NCBI GenBank assembly: GCA_030650395.1
Contig: JAUSDY010000110.1
Location: 1-64,000, forward strand
Source of the DNA: Acidobacteriota bacterium
GTDB lineage: Bacteria; Acidobacteriota; Vicinamibacteria; Vicinamibacterales; UBA2999
Direction of reading: 5' to 3'
Length of the DNA: 64,000 nucleotides
Part shown: positions 15,806 through 24,069 of the stretch, piece after piece
Position numbering within the stretch: position 1 is the stretch's first letter
How the letters are laid out: each line of letters begins with the position of its first letter
Made by a program: the position numbers and the translations under genes
Notes under the pieces: generated by a model
What the model saw: the letters and a program-made list of their open reading frames with translations, nothing else
Told to the model about the DNA's origin: nothing
The model's database searches: none

Positions 15806-16198
15806 GTGTCGGGATCAAAAGTGATGGATTTTTCTAAACTCGACGGGCTCATCCCCGCGGTGGTGCAGGACGAGACCAGCAACGAGGTGCTGATGGTGGG
15901 CTTTATGAACGACGAGGCCTGGGCGCTGACCCAGCGCACCGGTTACGTCACGTTCTTCAGCCGCACGCGCAACAAGCTCTGGATCAAGGGCGAGACCTCG
16001 GGTAACCGGCTCGCGGTCCGGCAGATGTTCGTCGACTGCGACGACGACACGGTGCTGATCAAGGTCGCGCGCGAAGGCGATGGCAACGTGTGCCACACCG
16101 GCGAGCGCAGCTGCTTCTACAGGGTGATCGACAAACCTAAAGGTTTGTCGCCACAGGTAGCGCGGAACTTCAGTTCCGCGAATGAGGAAACCAAATGA
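15806..16198 (+). CDS. hisI: Phosphoribosyl-AMP cyclohydrolase
   Basis: The 130-residue protein has the HisI pattern: [36 protein letters not shown], and the metal-binding DCDDDT with Cys residues in [10 protein letters not shown]. It opens the purine ring in the third step of histidine synthesis. No HisE domain is fused, so that activity must be encoded elsewhere. GTG 15806 is supported by GGGAGG 8 bp upstream; ATG 15824 is an alternative. After the catalytic core the last 20 residues ([19 protein letters not shown]) come from two palindromic repeat modules. The stop overlaps hisG by 4 bp. Confidence 0.94.
   Translation: MSGSKVMDFSKLDGLIPAVVQDETSNEVLMVGFMNDEAWALTQRTGYVTFFSRTRNKLWIKGETSGNRLAVRQMFVDCDDDTVLIKVAREGDGNVCHTGERSCFYRVIDKPKGLSPQVARNFSSANEETK
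16129..16150. repeat. Palindromic module encoding DKPKGLSP (in hisI)
   Basis: Arms CGACAAACCT and AGGTTTGTCG surround an AA centre. Read in frame it gives DKPKGLS(P). Near-identical palindromes give the same peptide in the TolC-like gene (42779-42800) and the PIG-L gene (51279-51300). Confidence 0.93.
16161..16180. repeat. Palindromic module with CGCGGAACT arms (in hisI)
   Basis: Arms CGCGGAACT and AGTTCCGCG surround TC, preceded by GTAG. The same palindrome with an AA centre lies at 26872-26891 at the end of the Sir2 remnant. In hisI it encodes the C-terminal ARNFSSAN. Confidence 0.9.
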
Positions 16199-17082
16199 AG
16201 TTGCGGCTCGGCATTCCAAAAGGCTCGCTGCAGGACGCGACCGTGCAGCTGTTCCAGCGCGCGGGCTACCAGATGCGCGTCGATTCGCGCTCCTATTTCC
16301 CTGCGATCGACGACCCCGAGATCGAGTGCATGTTGATCCGCGCGCAGGAAATGGCGCGCTACGTTGCCGACGGCGTGCTCGACGCCGGGCTGACGGGGCT
16401 CGACTGGATCGCCGAGCACGAGATCGGCCACCCCGAGCAGACGCCGCTCGCGCGCATCTGCGATCTGATTTACGCCAAGCAGAGTTTTGGCAAGGTCCGC
16501 TGGGTGCTGGCCGCGCCGGAAGATTCACCGTTCAAGACCGTGGCCGACCTCAACGGCAAGCGGATCGCGACCGAGCTGGTGCGGGTCACCAAGCATTACT
16601 TCACGACCAAGGGCATGGACGTCGACGTCGAGTTCTCCTGGGGCGCGACCGAAGTGAAGCCTCCCGTCCTCGCCGACGCCATCGTCGAAGCCACCGAAAC
16701 CGGCTCGACGCTCCGCGCCAACCGGCTCCGCATCATCGAAACGATCATGGAATCGAACACGCAGCTGATCGCGAATCAGCCGGCGATGGCCGATGCGTGG
16801 AAGAAGACCAAGATCGAAAACCTGGCGCTGCTGCTCAAGGCCGCGATCGAGGCGCAAGGGCGGGTTGGACTGATGCTCAACGCCAAGCGGGCGGACCTCG
16901 AGAAACTGATCGCGCTGCTGCCCGCGTTGCAGCGGCCCACCGTGTCGTCGCTGAGCGATCCCAAGTGGGTGGCGATCAATACGATCCTCGAGGAGAAGGT
17001 CGCGCGCGATCTGATTCCGAAGCTGAAGAGGGCGGGTGGACAGGGCATCGTGGAGTACCCGCTTAACAAGATCGTCGTCTAA
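16195..17082 (+). CDS. hisG: ATP phosphoribosyltransferase (long form)
   Basis: The protein begins [22 protein letters not shown] and contains [14 protein letters not shown] and the PRPP-binding region [12 protein letters not shown]. At 295 residues it is the long HisG form with a C-terminal regulatory domain ([20 protein letters not shown] and the end), so it should not need HisZ and is likely feedback-inhibited by histidine. It catalyses the first committed step. ATG 16195 overlaps the hisI stop. Confidence 0.96.
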   Translation: MKLRLGIPKGSLQDATVQLFQRAGYQMRVDSRSYFPAIDDPEIECMLIRAQEMARYVADGVLDAGLTGLDWIAEHEIGHPEQTPLARICDLIYAKQSFGKVRWVLAAPEDSPFKTVADLNGKRIATELVRVTKHYFTTKGMDVDVEFSWGATEVKPPVLADAIVEATETGSTLRANRLRIIETIMESNTQLIANQPAMADAWKKTKIENLALLLKAAIEAQGRVGLMLNAKRADLEKLIALLPALQRPTVSSLSDPKWVAINTILEEKVARDLIPKLKRAGGQGIVEYPLNKIVV

Positions 17083-17084
17083 AA

Positions 17085-17120
17085 GAAACCACGAAGAGGT
17101 CTTCGTGACCTTCGTGGTCT
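17085..17120. repeat. Short inverted CCACGAAG array inside the his operon
   Basis: ACCACGAAG is answered by CTTCGTG and TTCGTGGT across 36 bp, between hisG and hisD. The word recurs at 21468 and 37652. Confidence 0.85.
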
Positions 17121-17132
17121 AGTTTGGCCTTT

Positions 17133-18410
17133 ATGAAGATTGTGCCGTCAACCAACCGCCGCGCAGTCGACCAATTGCTGTCGGCGACGCGGGTGCGCGA
17201 TCGCGCCACCGAGCGGCGGGCGGCGGAGATTATCGCGCGCGTCCGGCGCGGCGGGGATGCGGCGCTGGCGCGCTACGCCCGCGACCTCGATGGCCATCGC
17301 GGCGCCATTGAAGTGCCGCGGCGCGCCTGGGAATCACGGGCGCGTCCGTTGGCGCCGGCGGCGCACGCGGCGATCAAGCGCGCCGCCTCGAACATCCGAA
17401 AGGTGTCGCGGCAGCAGGTTCCAACCGGGTGGCGGCTGAAGGTGGCAGCGGGCATCACCGTCGAGCAGCGCGTCGTTCCGATCGCCAGCGTCGGCTGCTA
17501 CGTGCCCGCGGGACGCTACCCCCTGCCCTCGTCTTTGTTGATGACGGCGATCCCGGCACGGGCGGCGGGTGTGCCGGAGGTGGTCGTCGCGTGCCCCAGG
17601 CCCGACGCCGCGGTGTTCGCAGCGGCGATCGAAGCCGGCGTCGACCGCTTCTTTCAAATCGGCGGGGCTCACGCGATTGCGGCGCTTGCTTATGGCACGC
17701 GGACGGTGCCGCGGGTCGACAAGATCGTCGGGCCCGGTAACCGGTGGGTCGCCGCGGCCAAGTCGCTCGTATCGGCGGACTGCGGCATCGACTTCTACGC
17801 CGGCCCGACCGAGATCCTGATCGTGGCTGCAAGCGGGTCCCCGGCATGGATCGCGGCCGACCTGCTCGCTCAGGCCGAACACGACCCAGACGCGCGGGCG
17901 GTCTTCATCACCACCAATCGACGGCTGGCAGACCGCGTCGCCGTCGAAGTCGAAGCGGCCATGCCGGCGTCAGGTCCCGCGCGCCAGGCGATCGCGCGGC
18001 ATGGCGGCATCATCGTGTGCCGCGGCATGAACGAGGCGATGGCACTGGCCAACACCGCCGCCCCGGAACACTTAGTGGTGGGAACCGAGGCACTGGCACG
18101 GCTCGTCTGGAATGCTGGTGCGGTATTCGTGGGCGGATGGACGGCGCAGGTGGCCGGCGATTACGCGATCGGATCGAATCACGTGCTGCCAACGGCCGGC
18201 GCCGCGCGCTATCGCGGCGGGCTGAACGCCGCCGATTTCGTCAAGCTGGTGTCGGTGCAGCGGATGACGAAGGCGGGCCTCGGGCGAATTGCGAAGACCG
18301 TCACGACCCTCGCCCGCGCAGAGGGATTGAAATGCCACGCACGTTCGATCGATGTAAGGCAGAAGGCAGACGCAAGGCAGAAGGCAAAAGGCAGAAGGCA
18401 AAAGCGATGA
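17133..18410 (+). CDS. hisD: Histidinol dehydrogenase with a repeat-encoded tail
   Basis: The HisD pattern is clear: GCYVPAGRYPLPSSLLMTA, IGGAHAIAALAYGTRTVPRV, GPGNRWVAAAK, FYAGPTEILI, AQAEHDPDA and NHVLPTAGAARY, which includes zinc-ligand and substrate residues. It oxidises histidinol to histidine in two steps. ATG 17133 is chosen over an upstream in-frame TTG. The last 20 or so residues ([19 protein letters not shown]) are strongly basic and encoded by the GGCAGAA array at 18356; they are not part of the HisD fold. The stop overlaps the hisC start (ATGA). Confidence 0.95.
   Translation: MKIVPSTNRRAVDQLLSATRVRDRATERRAAEIIARVRRGGDAALARYARDLDGHRGAIEVPRRAWESRARPLAPAAHAAIKRAASNIRKVSRQQVPTGWRLKVAAGITVEQRVVPIASVGCYVPAGRYPLPSSLLMTAIPARAAGVPEVVVACPRPDAAVFAAAIEAGVDRFFQIGGAHAIAALAYGTRTVPRVDKIVGPGNRWVAAAKSLVSADCGIDFYAGPTEILIVAASGSPAWIAADLLAQAEHDPDARAVFITTNRRLADRVAVEVEAAMPASGPARQAIARHGGIIVCRGMNEAMALANTAAPEHLVVGTEALARLVWNAGAVFVGGWTAQVAGDYAIGSNHVLPTAGAARYRGGLNAADFVKLVSVQRMTKAGLGRIAKTVTTLARAEGLKCHARSIDVRQKADARQKAKGRRQKR
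18356..18406. repeat. Single-arm GGCAGAA (7-bp) array forming the hisD tail
   Basis: About seven GGCAGAA/GGCAAAA units run to within 1 bp of the hisC start codon. There is no reverse-complement arm. Seven is coprime with three, so every frame of this strand reads the same basic heptapeptide (GRRQKAE or GKRQKAK) with no stop. Confidence 0.92.
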
Positions 18411-19486
18411 CCACGATTCAAGGTGTCCCCGATCTCGGCCCCGGCCTGCGGCTGCACCTCAACGAAAACACCGGCGGCTGTTCGCCGAAGGTCGTCGCCG
18501 CCGTCCGCGCGTTCGATGGGCCGCGCCTCGCGACCTATCCGGACTTCCGCGACGCCATCCTCGAAACGGCGGCCTTCCTCGGCGTCGATCCCGATCGCAT
18601 CGTTTTGACCAACGGACTGGATGAGGGCATCCTGCTCGCCTCGATCGGCTACCTGACCAGCCGCACGCCGGAAGCACTTGTCGAACTGGGCGCGCCGCTG
18701 ACCGCGCCGTCAGACACGCCGGAAATACTGGTGTCGCAGCCGGCCTTTGAACCGTACCTGAGCACTGCCCACGCGATGGGCGCGCGCGTGGTTTCGGTCC
18801 CGGCGGCAAAGGACTACTCGTACCCGGTCGATGCGGTGCTGCAGGCGCTCACGCCCAACACACGAATCGTGTACATCAACAATCCCAACAACCCGAGCGG
18901 GCGGCCGGTGCCGAAAGACGCGATTCACCGCGTGGCGCGGGACGCGGGTCATGCGCTCGTGTTCGTGGACGAGGCCTATCAGGATTTCCACGGCGAGAAC
19001 TTCCTGAAGGAAGCTGCCGAGTACCCAAACGTGCTGGTCGGGCGCACGTTTTCGAAGGCGTTCGGGTTAGCGGGCATGCGGGTCGGCGTGATGATCGCAT
19101 CGCCCGAAATACTCGAGCCGATCCGGCGCGCAATGCCGCTGTTCAACCTCAACGTCGTTGCCGTGGCCGCGTTGCGAGCCGCCATTGCCGATACGGAATT
19201 TCGATCGTGGTATCTCGCGCAGGCGGCGGAGTCGAAAGAGCTGGTGTACGCCGCGTGCGATCGCGCCGGCTTGAAATACTGGAAGAGCGCCACCAACTTC
19301 GTGCTGATCGACGGCGCCGGCCGGGCGCGCGAGCTGGTGGACGGCATGATCGCCAGGGGCGTGTTCGTTCGCGATCGCACGAAGGACCCGGCCTGCCCCA
19401 ATTGTTTCCGGCTCACCACCGGCGTGGTGGAACACACCCGCGCGGCGGTCGAGACGCTGGAGGCGTTATGCGCCCACCTTCGCTAA
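18407..19486 (+). CDS. hisC: Histidinol-phosphate aminotransferase
   Basis: The 359-residue PLP enzyme has [47 protein letters not shown], and the PLP-binding Lys in [16 protein letters not shown]. It transfers an amino group to imidazole-acetol phosphate. ATG 18407 overlaps the hisD stop and is preceded by the repeat array, so translation probably depends on coupling to hisD. A long upstream open extension in this frame is only a shadow of hisD. Confidence 0.95.
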   Translation: MTTIQGVPDLGPGLRLHLNENTGGCSPKVVAAVRAFDGPRLATYPDFRDAILETAAFLGVDPDRIVLTNGLDEGILLASIGYLTSRTPEALVELGAPLTAPSDTPEILVSQPAFEPYLSTAHAMGARVVSVPAAKDYSYPVDAVLQALTPNTRIVYINNPNNPSGRPVPKDAIHRVARDAGHALVFVDEAYQDFHGENFLKEAAEYPNVLVGRTFSKAFGLAGMRVGVMIASPEILEPIRRAMPLFNLNVVAVAALRAAIADTEFRSWYLAQAAESKELVYAACDRAGLKYWKSATNFVLIDGAGRARELVDGMIARGVFVRDRTKDPACPNCFRLTTGVVEHTRAAVETLEALCAHLR

Positions 19487-20118
19487 AGCTTCCACCTCCG
19501 CCAAGGCTACGGCGGACAAGACGGCGGGCAAGCCGCAAAGCGGTAATCGATCGGCGGACCGCCGAAACGCAGATCAAGGTGACGCTGTCGCTCGACGGCA
19601 AGGGCAAGTTCCAGAATGCCACCGGCATCCGCTTTCTCGATCACATGCTGGATCTGGTGGCGCGGCACGGCGGGTTCGATCTGAAGGTCAAGGCCAGCGG
19701 CGATCTCGATGTCGACCAGCATCACACCGTCGAAGACGCCGGCATCGCGCTCGGCGAAGCTGTGCTGGCGGCCGTCGGCAACAAGCGCGGCATTAATCGC
19801 GCCGGCTACTTCGTGATGCCGATGGACGACACGCTCGCGGTCGCGGCGATCGACTTGAGTGGGCGACCGCATGCGGTGATCGATACGAAAGTCACCGTGC
19901 GGCTGGTCGGCGATCTCCAGACCGAGCTGGTGCACGACTTCTTCGAGGGCTTCGCCATGGCGGCCCGCGCCAACGTGCACCTCAAGGTCCTCTACGGCCG
20001 CTCGAATCATCACAAGATCGAAGCCTGCTTCAAGGCGTTCGCCCGCGCGCTGAGGGTGGCATGCTCGAAAGACAAGCGCATGGCGCGCATGCTCCCGAGC
20101 ACCAAGGGCCTGTTGTGA
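19468..20118 (+). CDS. hisB: Imidazoleglycerol-phosphate dehydratase with an N-terminal repeat insert
   Basis: The metal-binding HisB motifs are present: [35 protein letters not shown], and [22 protein letters not shown] with [17 protein letters not shown]. It carries only the dehydratase domain (216 residues), not the fused phosphatase. The family core starts near [14 protein letters not shown] (residue 27). The preceding Pro/Arg-rich residues come from a palindromic module. ATG 19468 overlaps hisC by 19 bp. The stop overlaps the hisH GTG. Confidence 0.94.
   Translation: MRPPSLKLPPPPRLRRTRRRASRKAVIDRRTAETQIKVTLSLDGKGKFQNATGIRFLDHMLDLVARHGGFDLKVKASGDLDVDQHHTVEDAGIALGEAVLAAVGNKRGINRAGYFVMPMDDTLAVAAIDLSGRPHAVIDTKVTVRLVGDLQTELVHDFFEGFAMAARANVHLKVLYGRSNHHKIEACFKAFARALRVACSKDKRMARMLPSTKGLL
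19490..19516. repeat. Palindromic TCCGCC/GGCGGA module at the hisB N-terminus
   Basis: TCCGCC (19497) and GGCGGA (ending 19516) flank AAGGCTAC, with CTTCCACC before and CAAG after. Related modules lie at 9884, 15473, 23083, 24012 and 42003. It is read in frame as a Pro/Arg-rich extension. Confidence 0.85.
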
Positions 20119-20720
20119 TCGCACTCGTCGACTACGGCGCGGGCAATCTCACGTCCGTGCGCAAGGCGCTTGCAGCACTCGGCGCGAGCGTGTGGACACC
20201 GACCGTGCCTGGCGAGCTCGCGCGCGCCCACGGCATCATCGTTCCCGGCGTCGGCCATTTCGATTCCACGCGCGGCCTCACCGCTGACTGGCGCGCGGCG
20301 ATCTCGGCGACCGTCGCCGACGGCACGCCGCTGCTCGGCATCTGCGTCGGCTTGCAGTGGCTGTTCGAGGGAAGCACTGAAGCGCCCGACGTCGCGGGGC
20401 TCGGGGTGTTTAAAGGAACCTGCTTCATTTTTACGGGATCCGAAAGCGCGCGTCTGAAAGTGCCACATGTTGGCTGGAACAGCCTCACCATGCCGCGCGC
20501 CACGCGGCTGATGGCCGGCGTCGCGCCGGGCACGCAGGTCTACTTCACGCATTCCTACGCCGCACCGGTCGTCGACGAGACGGCGGCCGTCTGTGAGTAC
20601 GGCACCGCCTTCAGCGCCGCGGTTGAGCGCGATCGGGTATCAGCGGTGCAGTTCCATCCTGAAAAGTCCGGGCCCTCAGGCCTCCACATTCTCGGCAATT
20701 GGCTGCGCGATGCTCGCTAA
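20115..20720 (+). CDS. hisH: Imidazole glycerol phosphate synthase, glutamine amidotransferase subunit
   Basis: [17 protein letters not shown], the nucleophile loop [15 protein letters not shown] with the catalytic Cys, [16 protein letters not shown], and VQFHPEKSG with the His-x-Glu of the class I amidotransferase triad identify HisH. GTG 20115 is used because it overlaps the hisB stop (GTGA) and gives the family start MIALVDYG. It passes ammonia to HisF. Confidence 0.95.
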   Translation: MIALVDYGAGNLTSVRKALAALGASVWTPTVPGELARAHGIIVPGVGHFDSTRGLTADWRAAISATVADGTPLLGICVGLQWLFEGSTEAPDVAGLGVFKGTCFIFTGSESARLKVPHVGWNSLTMPRATRLMAGVAPGTQVYFTHSYAAPVVDETAAVCEYGTAFSAAVERDRVSAVQFHPEKSGPSGLHILGNWLRDAR

Positions 20721-21465
20721 GCGGATCATCGCGTGCCTCGACGTCCGCGACGGCAAGGTCGTCAAGGGGGTGAACTTCGAAGGTCTTCGAGACGCCGGCG
20801 ACCCGGCCACGCTCGCGCGCCGCTACAACACCGAAGGCATCGACGAGATCGTGATTCTCGACGTCACCGCCACGGTCGAGGCCCGCCAGGCGCGCGCCCA
20901 CACTATTGCCGCGGTCGCGCGCGAGATCTTCCTGCCCCTCGCCGTCGGCGGCGGCATTCGAAGCGAAGACGATGCGGCGGCAGCGATCGAGGCGGGTGCG
21001 GATAAGGTCAGCCTCAACACGGCGGCGATCAGTAATCCGGAGTTGATTACGACGCTGGCCAGGCGCTACGGCAGCCAGGCGGTGATCGTCGCAATCGATG
21101 CGAAGCTGCAGGACGGGCGGTTCGCCGTTTACGGCCGCAGCGGCCAGTCGGAAACGCCGCGCGACGCGGTCGAGTGGGCACGGGAAGCCACGGCGAGAGG
21201 CGCGGGAGAGATCCTGCTGACCTCGATCGATCGCGATGGGACGAAAGCCGGGTTCGATTGCGAGCTGACCGCGGCGGTCTCGGATGCTGTCAACATCCCG
21301 GTGATCGCCTCCGGCGGCGCGGGCTCGTTCGAACACTTCGCCGAGGTCTTCACCACCGGCCGAGCCGACGCCGCCCTCGCCGCATCGATTTTTCACTTCA
21401 ACGAAAAGAGCGTCACCGAGCTCAAACAGTTTCTCCACTCAAAGAACATTCCAGTGCGCCTGTGA
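20710..21465 (+). CDS. hisF: Imidazole glycerol phosphate synthase, cyclase subunit
   Basis: The TIM barrel shows [27 protein letters not shown] split across the first strand and loop, [14 protein letters not shown] with a phosphate site, [14 protein letters not shown] with the catalytic Asp, and [13 protein letters not shown] with the second phosphate site. Length is 251 residues. ATG 20710 overlaps the hisH end by 11 bp, matching their partnership. Confidence 0.96.
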   Translation: MLAKRIIACLDVRDGKVVKGVNFEGLRDAGDPATLARRYNTEGIDEIVILDVTATVEARQARAHTIAAVAREIFLPLAVGGGIRSEDDAAAAIEAGADKVSLNTAAISNPELITTLARRYGSQAVIVAIDAKLQDGRFAVYGRSGQSETPRDAVEWAREATARGAGEILLTSIDRDGTKAGFDCELTAAVSDAVNIPVIASGGAGSFEHFAEVFTTGRADAALAASIFHFNEKSVTELKQFLHSKNIPVRL

Positions 21466-21467
21466 AA

Positions 21468-21555
21468 AGGCAACCACGAAGAACACGAAGACCACGAAGA
21501 AAACCTCTTAGAATGTATTCCTTCGTGTCCTTCGTGCCCTTCGTGGTTGCATGGT
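21468..21555. repeat. Inverted CCACGAAGAACACGAAG array between hisF and hisA
   Basis: ACCACGAAGAACACGAAG words are answered by CTTCGTGTCCTTCGTG and CTTCGTGGTT around an AT-rich centre. It interrupts an operon, so it is unlikely to be a strong terminator. Confidence 0.92.
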
Positions 21556-21561
21556 GATTCC

Positions 21562-22260
21562 ATGCTTATCCCTTCAATTGATCTCCAGGGCGGCCGCGTC
21601 GTTCAGCTCGTACAGGGCGACAAGCTGGCCATCGCGTCCGACGATCTCGAGGGGTGGATCGCGAAGTTCTCCACGTTCCCGAAGGTGCAGCTGATCGATC
21701 TGGATGCGGCAATGTCGCGCGGCAACAACGACGCGCTGGTCCGCCAGATCGCCTCGCGGCTGCCCTGCCGCGTCGGCGGCGGCGTGCGCAGCGTGCGGCG
21801 CGCCGAAGAGCTGATCGCCGCCGGCGCGCAGGCCGTGATCGCCGGCTCGGGCCTGTTCCGGTGTGGCGACGGCACTGACATCAACCAGATGATCGACCAC
21901 GATTTCGCGCGGGCGCTGGCCGACCTGGTGGGGCCCGATCGCCTGATCGCCGCGGTCGATTCGAAGGCCGGCCGCGTGGTGATTCACGGTTGGAAAACCT
22001 CGCTGCCCCTGACCGCTGTGCAAGCGGTCGCCGCGCTCGAGCCGTACTGCGCCGAATTCCTCTACACCCATGTCGACAGAGAAGGCCTGATGCAGGGCAC
22101 TGACATGGGCGCGATCAGGGCCGTGGCGAAGGCCACCGGCCGGAAGCTGACCGCCGCCGGCGGCATCACGACGCGGGCCGAGATCGATGCGCTTGACGCC
22201 CTCGGCATCGACGCCGTCGTCGGGATGGCGATTTACACCGGATCGCTGGCTATCGACTGA
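21562..22260 (+). CDS. hisA: Phosphoribosylformimino-5-aminoimidazole carboxamide ribotide isomerase
   Basis: The barrel begins LIPSIDLQGGRVVQLVQGD with the catalytic Asp, and continues RVGGGVRSVRRAEE, TAAGGITTRAEIDALDALGID and GMAIYTGSL. Length is 232 residues. ATG 21562 is preferred to in-frame codons nearer the array. It is the last gene of the his operon; two large inverted-repeat elements follow. Confidence 0.93.
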   Translation: MLIPSIDLQGGRVVQLVQGDKLAIASDDLEGWIAKFSTFPKVQLIDLDAAMSRGNNDALVRQIASRLPCRVGGGVRSVRRAEELIAAGAQAVIAGSGLFRCGDGTDINQMIDHDFARALADLVGPDRLIAAVDSKAGRVVIHGWKTSLPLTAVQAVAALEPYCAEFLYTHVDREGLMQGTDMGAIRAVAKATGRKLTAAGGITTRAEIDALDALGIDAVVGMAIYTGSLAID

Positions 22261-22294
22261 GTGTCAGTCTGGCTGACCGCTCGGCGCACTGCGC

Positions 22295-22477
22295 GCGGAG
22301 AGAGACCGTTCCGTCGTTCGCTCTCACTCGGCGGTCAAATCGCCTTCGCCACATTAATCGCCCCGCTATGGACGCGCCAAAGACGGCAGGACGCCTGCGT
22401 GGGCTCCAGTCGATTTGACAGCGTGATGCTTGTCGTCGCCTCGTTCGAACGCTCACGCCGGAACGGCCTCTCTCCGC
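22295..22477. repeat. 183-bp element with 22-bp terminal inverted repeats (copy 1a)
   Basis: The ends at 22295-22316 and 22456-22477 are reverse complements with two mismatches (GCGGAGAGAG... and ...CTCTCTCCGC). The core contains GCTATGGACGC and GACGCCTGCGTGG, shared with the elements at 35026 and 37860. With 22489-22654 it fills most of the 458-bp gap 22261-22718. Confidence 0.88.
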
Positions 22478-22488
22478 TCTGCGCCCCC

Positions 22489-22654
22489 GCCGAGAGGCAC
22501 CGGCCCGAGCGAGCGTTCGAGTGAGCCGAGAGACAAACGGAGCGGAAGCTACGCAGGCGCCGTGCGGGTTTAGACGTCCATCGCTCGAGCGCTTGATGCG
22601 CTGAGCGACGTTTGTCCGGCGAACGAGAGCGAGCTCGGGCCGGTGCCTCTCGGC
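22489..22654. repeat. 166-bp element with perfect 22-bp terminal inverted repeats (copy 1b)
   Basis: The ends at 22489-22510 and 22633-22654 are exact reverse complements (GCCGAGAGGCAC... and ...GTGCCTCTCGGC). The core is roughly the inverted form of copy 1a. The matching element at 35236-35404 has different arm bases that still pair. Confidence 0.92.
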
Positions 22655-22718
22655 GAGGGCTCCTCCTCCAGGAGGCCGCCGCGGCAGGTTACTCGCACCA
22701 ACCTTTCTCGCCGCCAGC

Positions 22719-23063
22719 TCACGGGTGCCGCCGCATCCCGAACGCGACACACAGCCACGCTACCGTGAGGCATCCGAACGCCACGAACAGTGTCACCAGG
22801 GACTCGGCGGCCCCCACCGCCAGGATTCGAGCGGGCGGCGGCGGCTCGTTGATAAAGAACGACCGAAGCACGTTCATGAAGCCCAGCATCGTCCCACCGA
22901 GTCCGGCGAACAGGCCCGCGAGCGAGATCGGCCGCATCATCGCGAGGCGCTGTTCGGTCGGCCGAATCACGTATGCGACGCCGGCGGCCAACGGAAACAG
23001 GGTAACGAGCAGGCTCAAGAGGGCCGCGATACTGGCGTTGCCGAGCATGTCGATGAGTTCCAT
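22719..23063 (-). CDS. Small inner-membrane protein, possibly MotA/TolQ/ExbB-like
   Basis: The 114-residue product has three hydrophobic segments (IAALLSLLVTLFPLAAGVAY, ISLAGLFAGLGGTMLGF, SLVTLFVAFGCLTVAWLCV). The Gly-rich second segment and the overall plan are reminiscent of proton-channel proteins, but no decisive motif is present. ATG 23063 has AGGAAC upstream. It is divergent from the sigma-factor gene; any functional link is unproven. Confidence 0.6.
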   Translation of the reverse strand: MELIDMLGNASIAALLSLLVTLFPLAAGVAYVIRPTEQRLAMMRPISLAGLFAGLGGTMLGFMNVLRSFFINEPPPPARILAVGAAESLVTLFVAFGCLTVAWLCVAFGMRRHP

Positions 23064-23082
23064 GGTTGTTCCTCGCTCCCTT

Positions 23083-23111
23083 GTCCCCCGTAGCCCTTGG
23101 CGAAGGGGGAT
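23083..23111. repeat. Palindromic GTCCCCCGTAGCC...GGCGAAGGGGGA module
   Basis: GTCCCCC and GAAGGGGGAT flank a CCCTTGGC centre. A copy in the same orientation lies at 24012-24039, so the two bracket the sigma-factor pair. Confidence 0.8.
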
Positions 23112-23189
23112 GATCCGGATATAACGCCTCACGGGGCCGAACGTGACACGGTCGCTGGTCACTGGTCACAATTCGCGATCCCACGCGTT

Positions 23190-23786
23190 ATGACCTGTAT
23201 GGACCGGGAGTCCGAGCTCGAGCTCGTCGCGCGGCTGCGGGCCGGCGACGCCGGCGCCTTCGACGTCGTGCACGGCGCGTTCAATACCCGACTCTTCAAC
23301 TTCCTGGCGCGGCTCGCGCGCCGCCGGGATGTCGCCGAGGATCTGCTCGAAGAGACCTGGCTGCGGTTTGTCGACCGCGCGCCGCGGCTGCGCGACGAGA
23401 CGCGGCTCGGTCCGTTTCTATTCACGGTCGCTCGCAATCTCTACGTGAGTTATTGCCGATCGCGCCTGATCGAAGACTCGCACACGGTTGGCATGATCGG
23501 GCTGTGGCCGTCGGGAACGCCCTGGCCGTCGCCATTCGATGCCACGGTCGCCAGTGAAACCGAGCAACGCGTCGAGGCGGCGCTGGCGGCCCTGCCCGCG
23601 GTGGATCGAGAGGCGCTGCTGCTGGTCGCCGTCGAAGGAATGCGGCCGGCTGAGGCCGCAGAGATCTGCGGGATCGCACCGGTCGCCATGCGGCAGCGTA
23701 TCAGCCGCGCGCGTGCCAGGCTCGCGCGCACGCTCGACGAACGCAGCGAAGCGCGCCTGGTCGCGCTGAAGGAGGCAACGACATGA
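23190..23786 (+). CDS. ECF-type RNA polymerase sigma factor
   Basis: Region 2 is visible as DVVHGAFNTRLFNFLARLARRRDVAEDLLEETWLRF (split by family helices) with LGPFLFTVARNLYVSYCR, and region 4 as LAALPAVDREALLLVAVEGMRPAEAAEICGI followed by APVAMRQRISRARARL. Length is 198 residues. ATG 23190 is chosen; ATG 23199 is also possible and no clear ribosome-binding site decides. The next gene overlaps it by 4 bp and encodes a small membrane protein, as in sigma/anti-sigma pairs. Confidence 0.9.
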   Translation: MTCMDRESELELVARLRAGDAGAFDVVHGAFNTRLFNFLARLARRRDVAEDLLEETWLRFVDRAPRLRDETRLGPFLFTVARNLYVSYCRSRLIEDSHTVGMIGLWPSGTPWPSPFDATVASETEQRVEAALAALPAVDREALLLVAVEGMRPAEAAEICGIAPVAMRQRISRARARLARTLDERSEARLVALKEATT

Positions 23787-24007
23787 TCGAACAATTGCCG
23801 GTGTTGACACCCGACGCCGCGCGTGCCGAACGCGTCGCGGCCCGCTGCCGTGCCACGCTCGCGCGACATCGGCAACGAATCGAGGCCGCCGCAATGCCGC
23901 CGGGTCCGAGGATGCTCGCCCTCGAACGCGCGATGGTCCTGGGATTCTGCATGGTCTACCTCTCGGCCATCTTCCTGACCGCACTGGAGATGGCCGGCGC
24001 CCGTTAA
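23783..24007 (+). CDS. Small single-pass membrane protein, candidate anti-sigma factor
   Basis: The 74-residue product has an N-terminal soluble helix rich in Arg and Ala (AARAERVAARCRATLARHRQ) and one C-terminal transmembrane segment (AMVLGFCMVYLSAIFLTALEM). It overlaps the sigma gene by ATGA. The role is inferred from linkage and topology; it lacks a zinc-binding anti-sigma motif and is shorter than most anti-sigma factors. Confidence 0.65.
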   Translation: MIEQLPVLTPDAARAERVAARCRATLARHRQRIEAAAMPPGPRMLALERAMVLGFCMVYLSAIFLTALEMAGAR

Positions 24008-24011
24008 GCCT

Positions 24012-24039
24012 GTCCCCCGAAGCCTTGGCGAAGGGGGCG
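24012..24039. repeat. Palindromic GTCCCCCGAAGCC...GGCGAAGGGGGC module
   Basis: Second copy of the module at 23083, in the same orientation, right after the small membrane protein gene. Confidence 0.8.
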
Positions 24040-24069
24040 TGTTAGGATGAGCGCCGAAGGAGGGACCCC

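Noticed and set aside
21468-21555. Rho-independent terminator between hisF and hisA
   Set aside because: There is no T tract, and the array lies inside a continuous operon, so termination here is not supported.
22295-22654. Integron attC-like sites
   Set aside because: The elements are folded and variable like attC, but lack the GTTRRRY and RYYYAAC boxes, occur as a-b inverted pairs and have no integrase nearby.
22612-23124. Plus-strand open frame opposite the small membrane protein
   Set aside because: It lies over a repeat element and the complement of a gene with a good start and three membrane segments.
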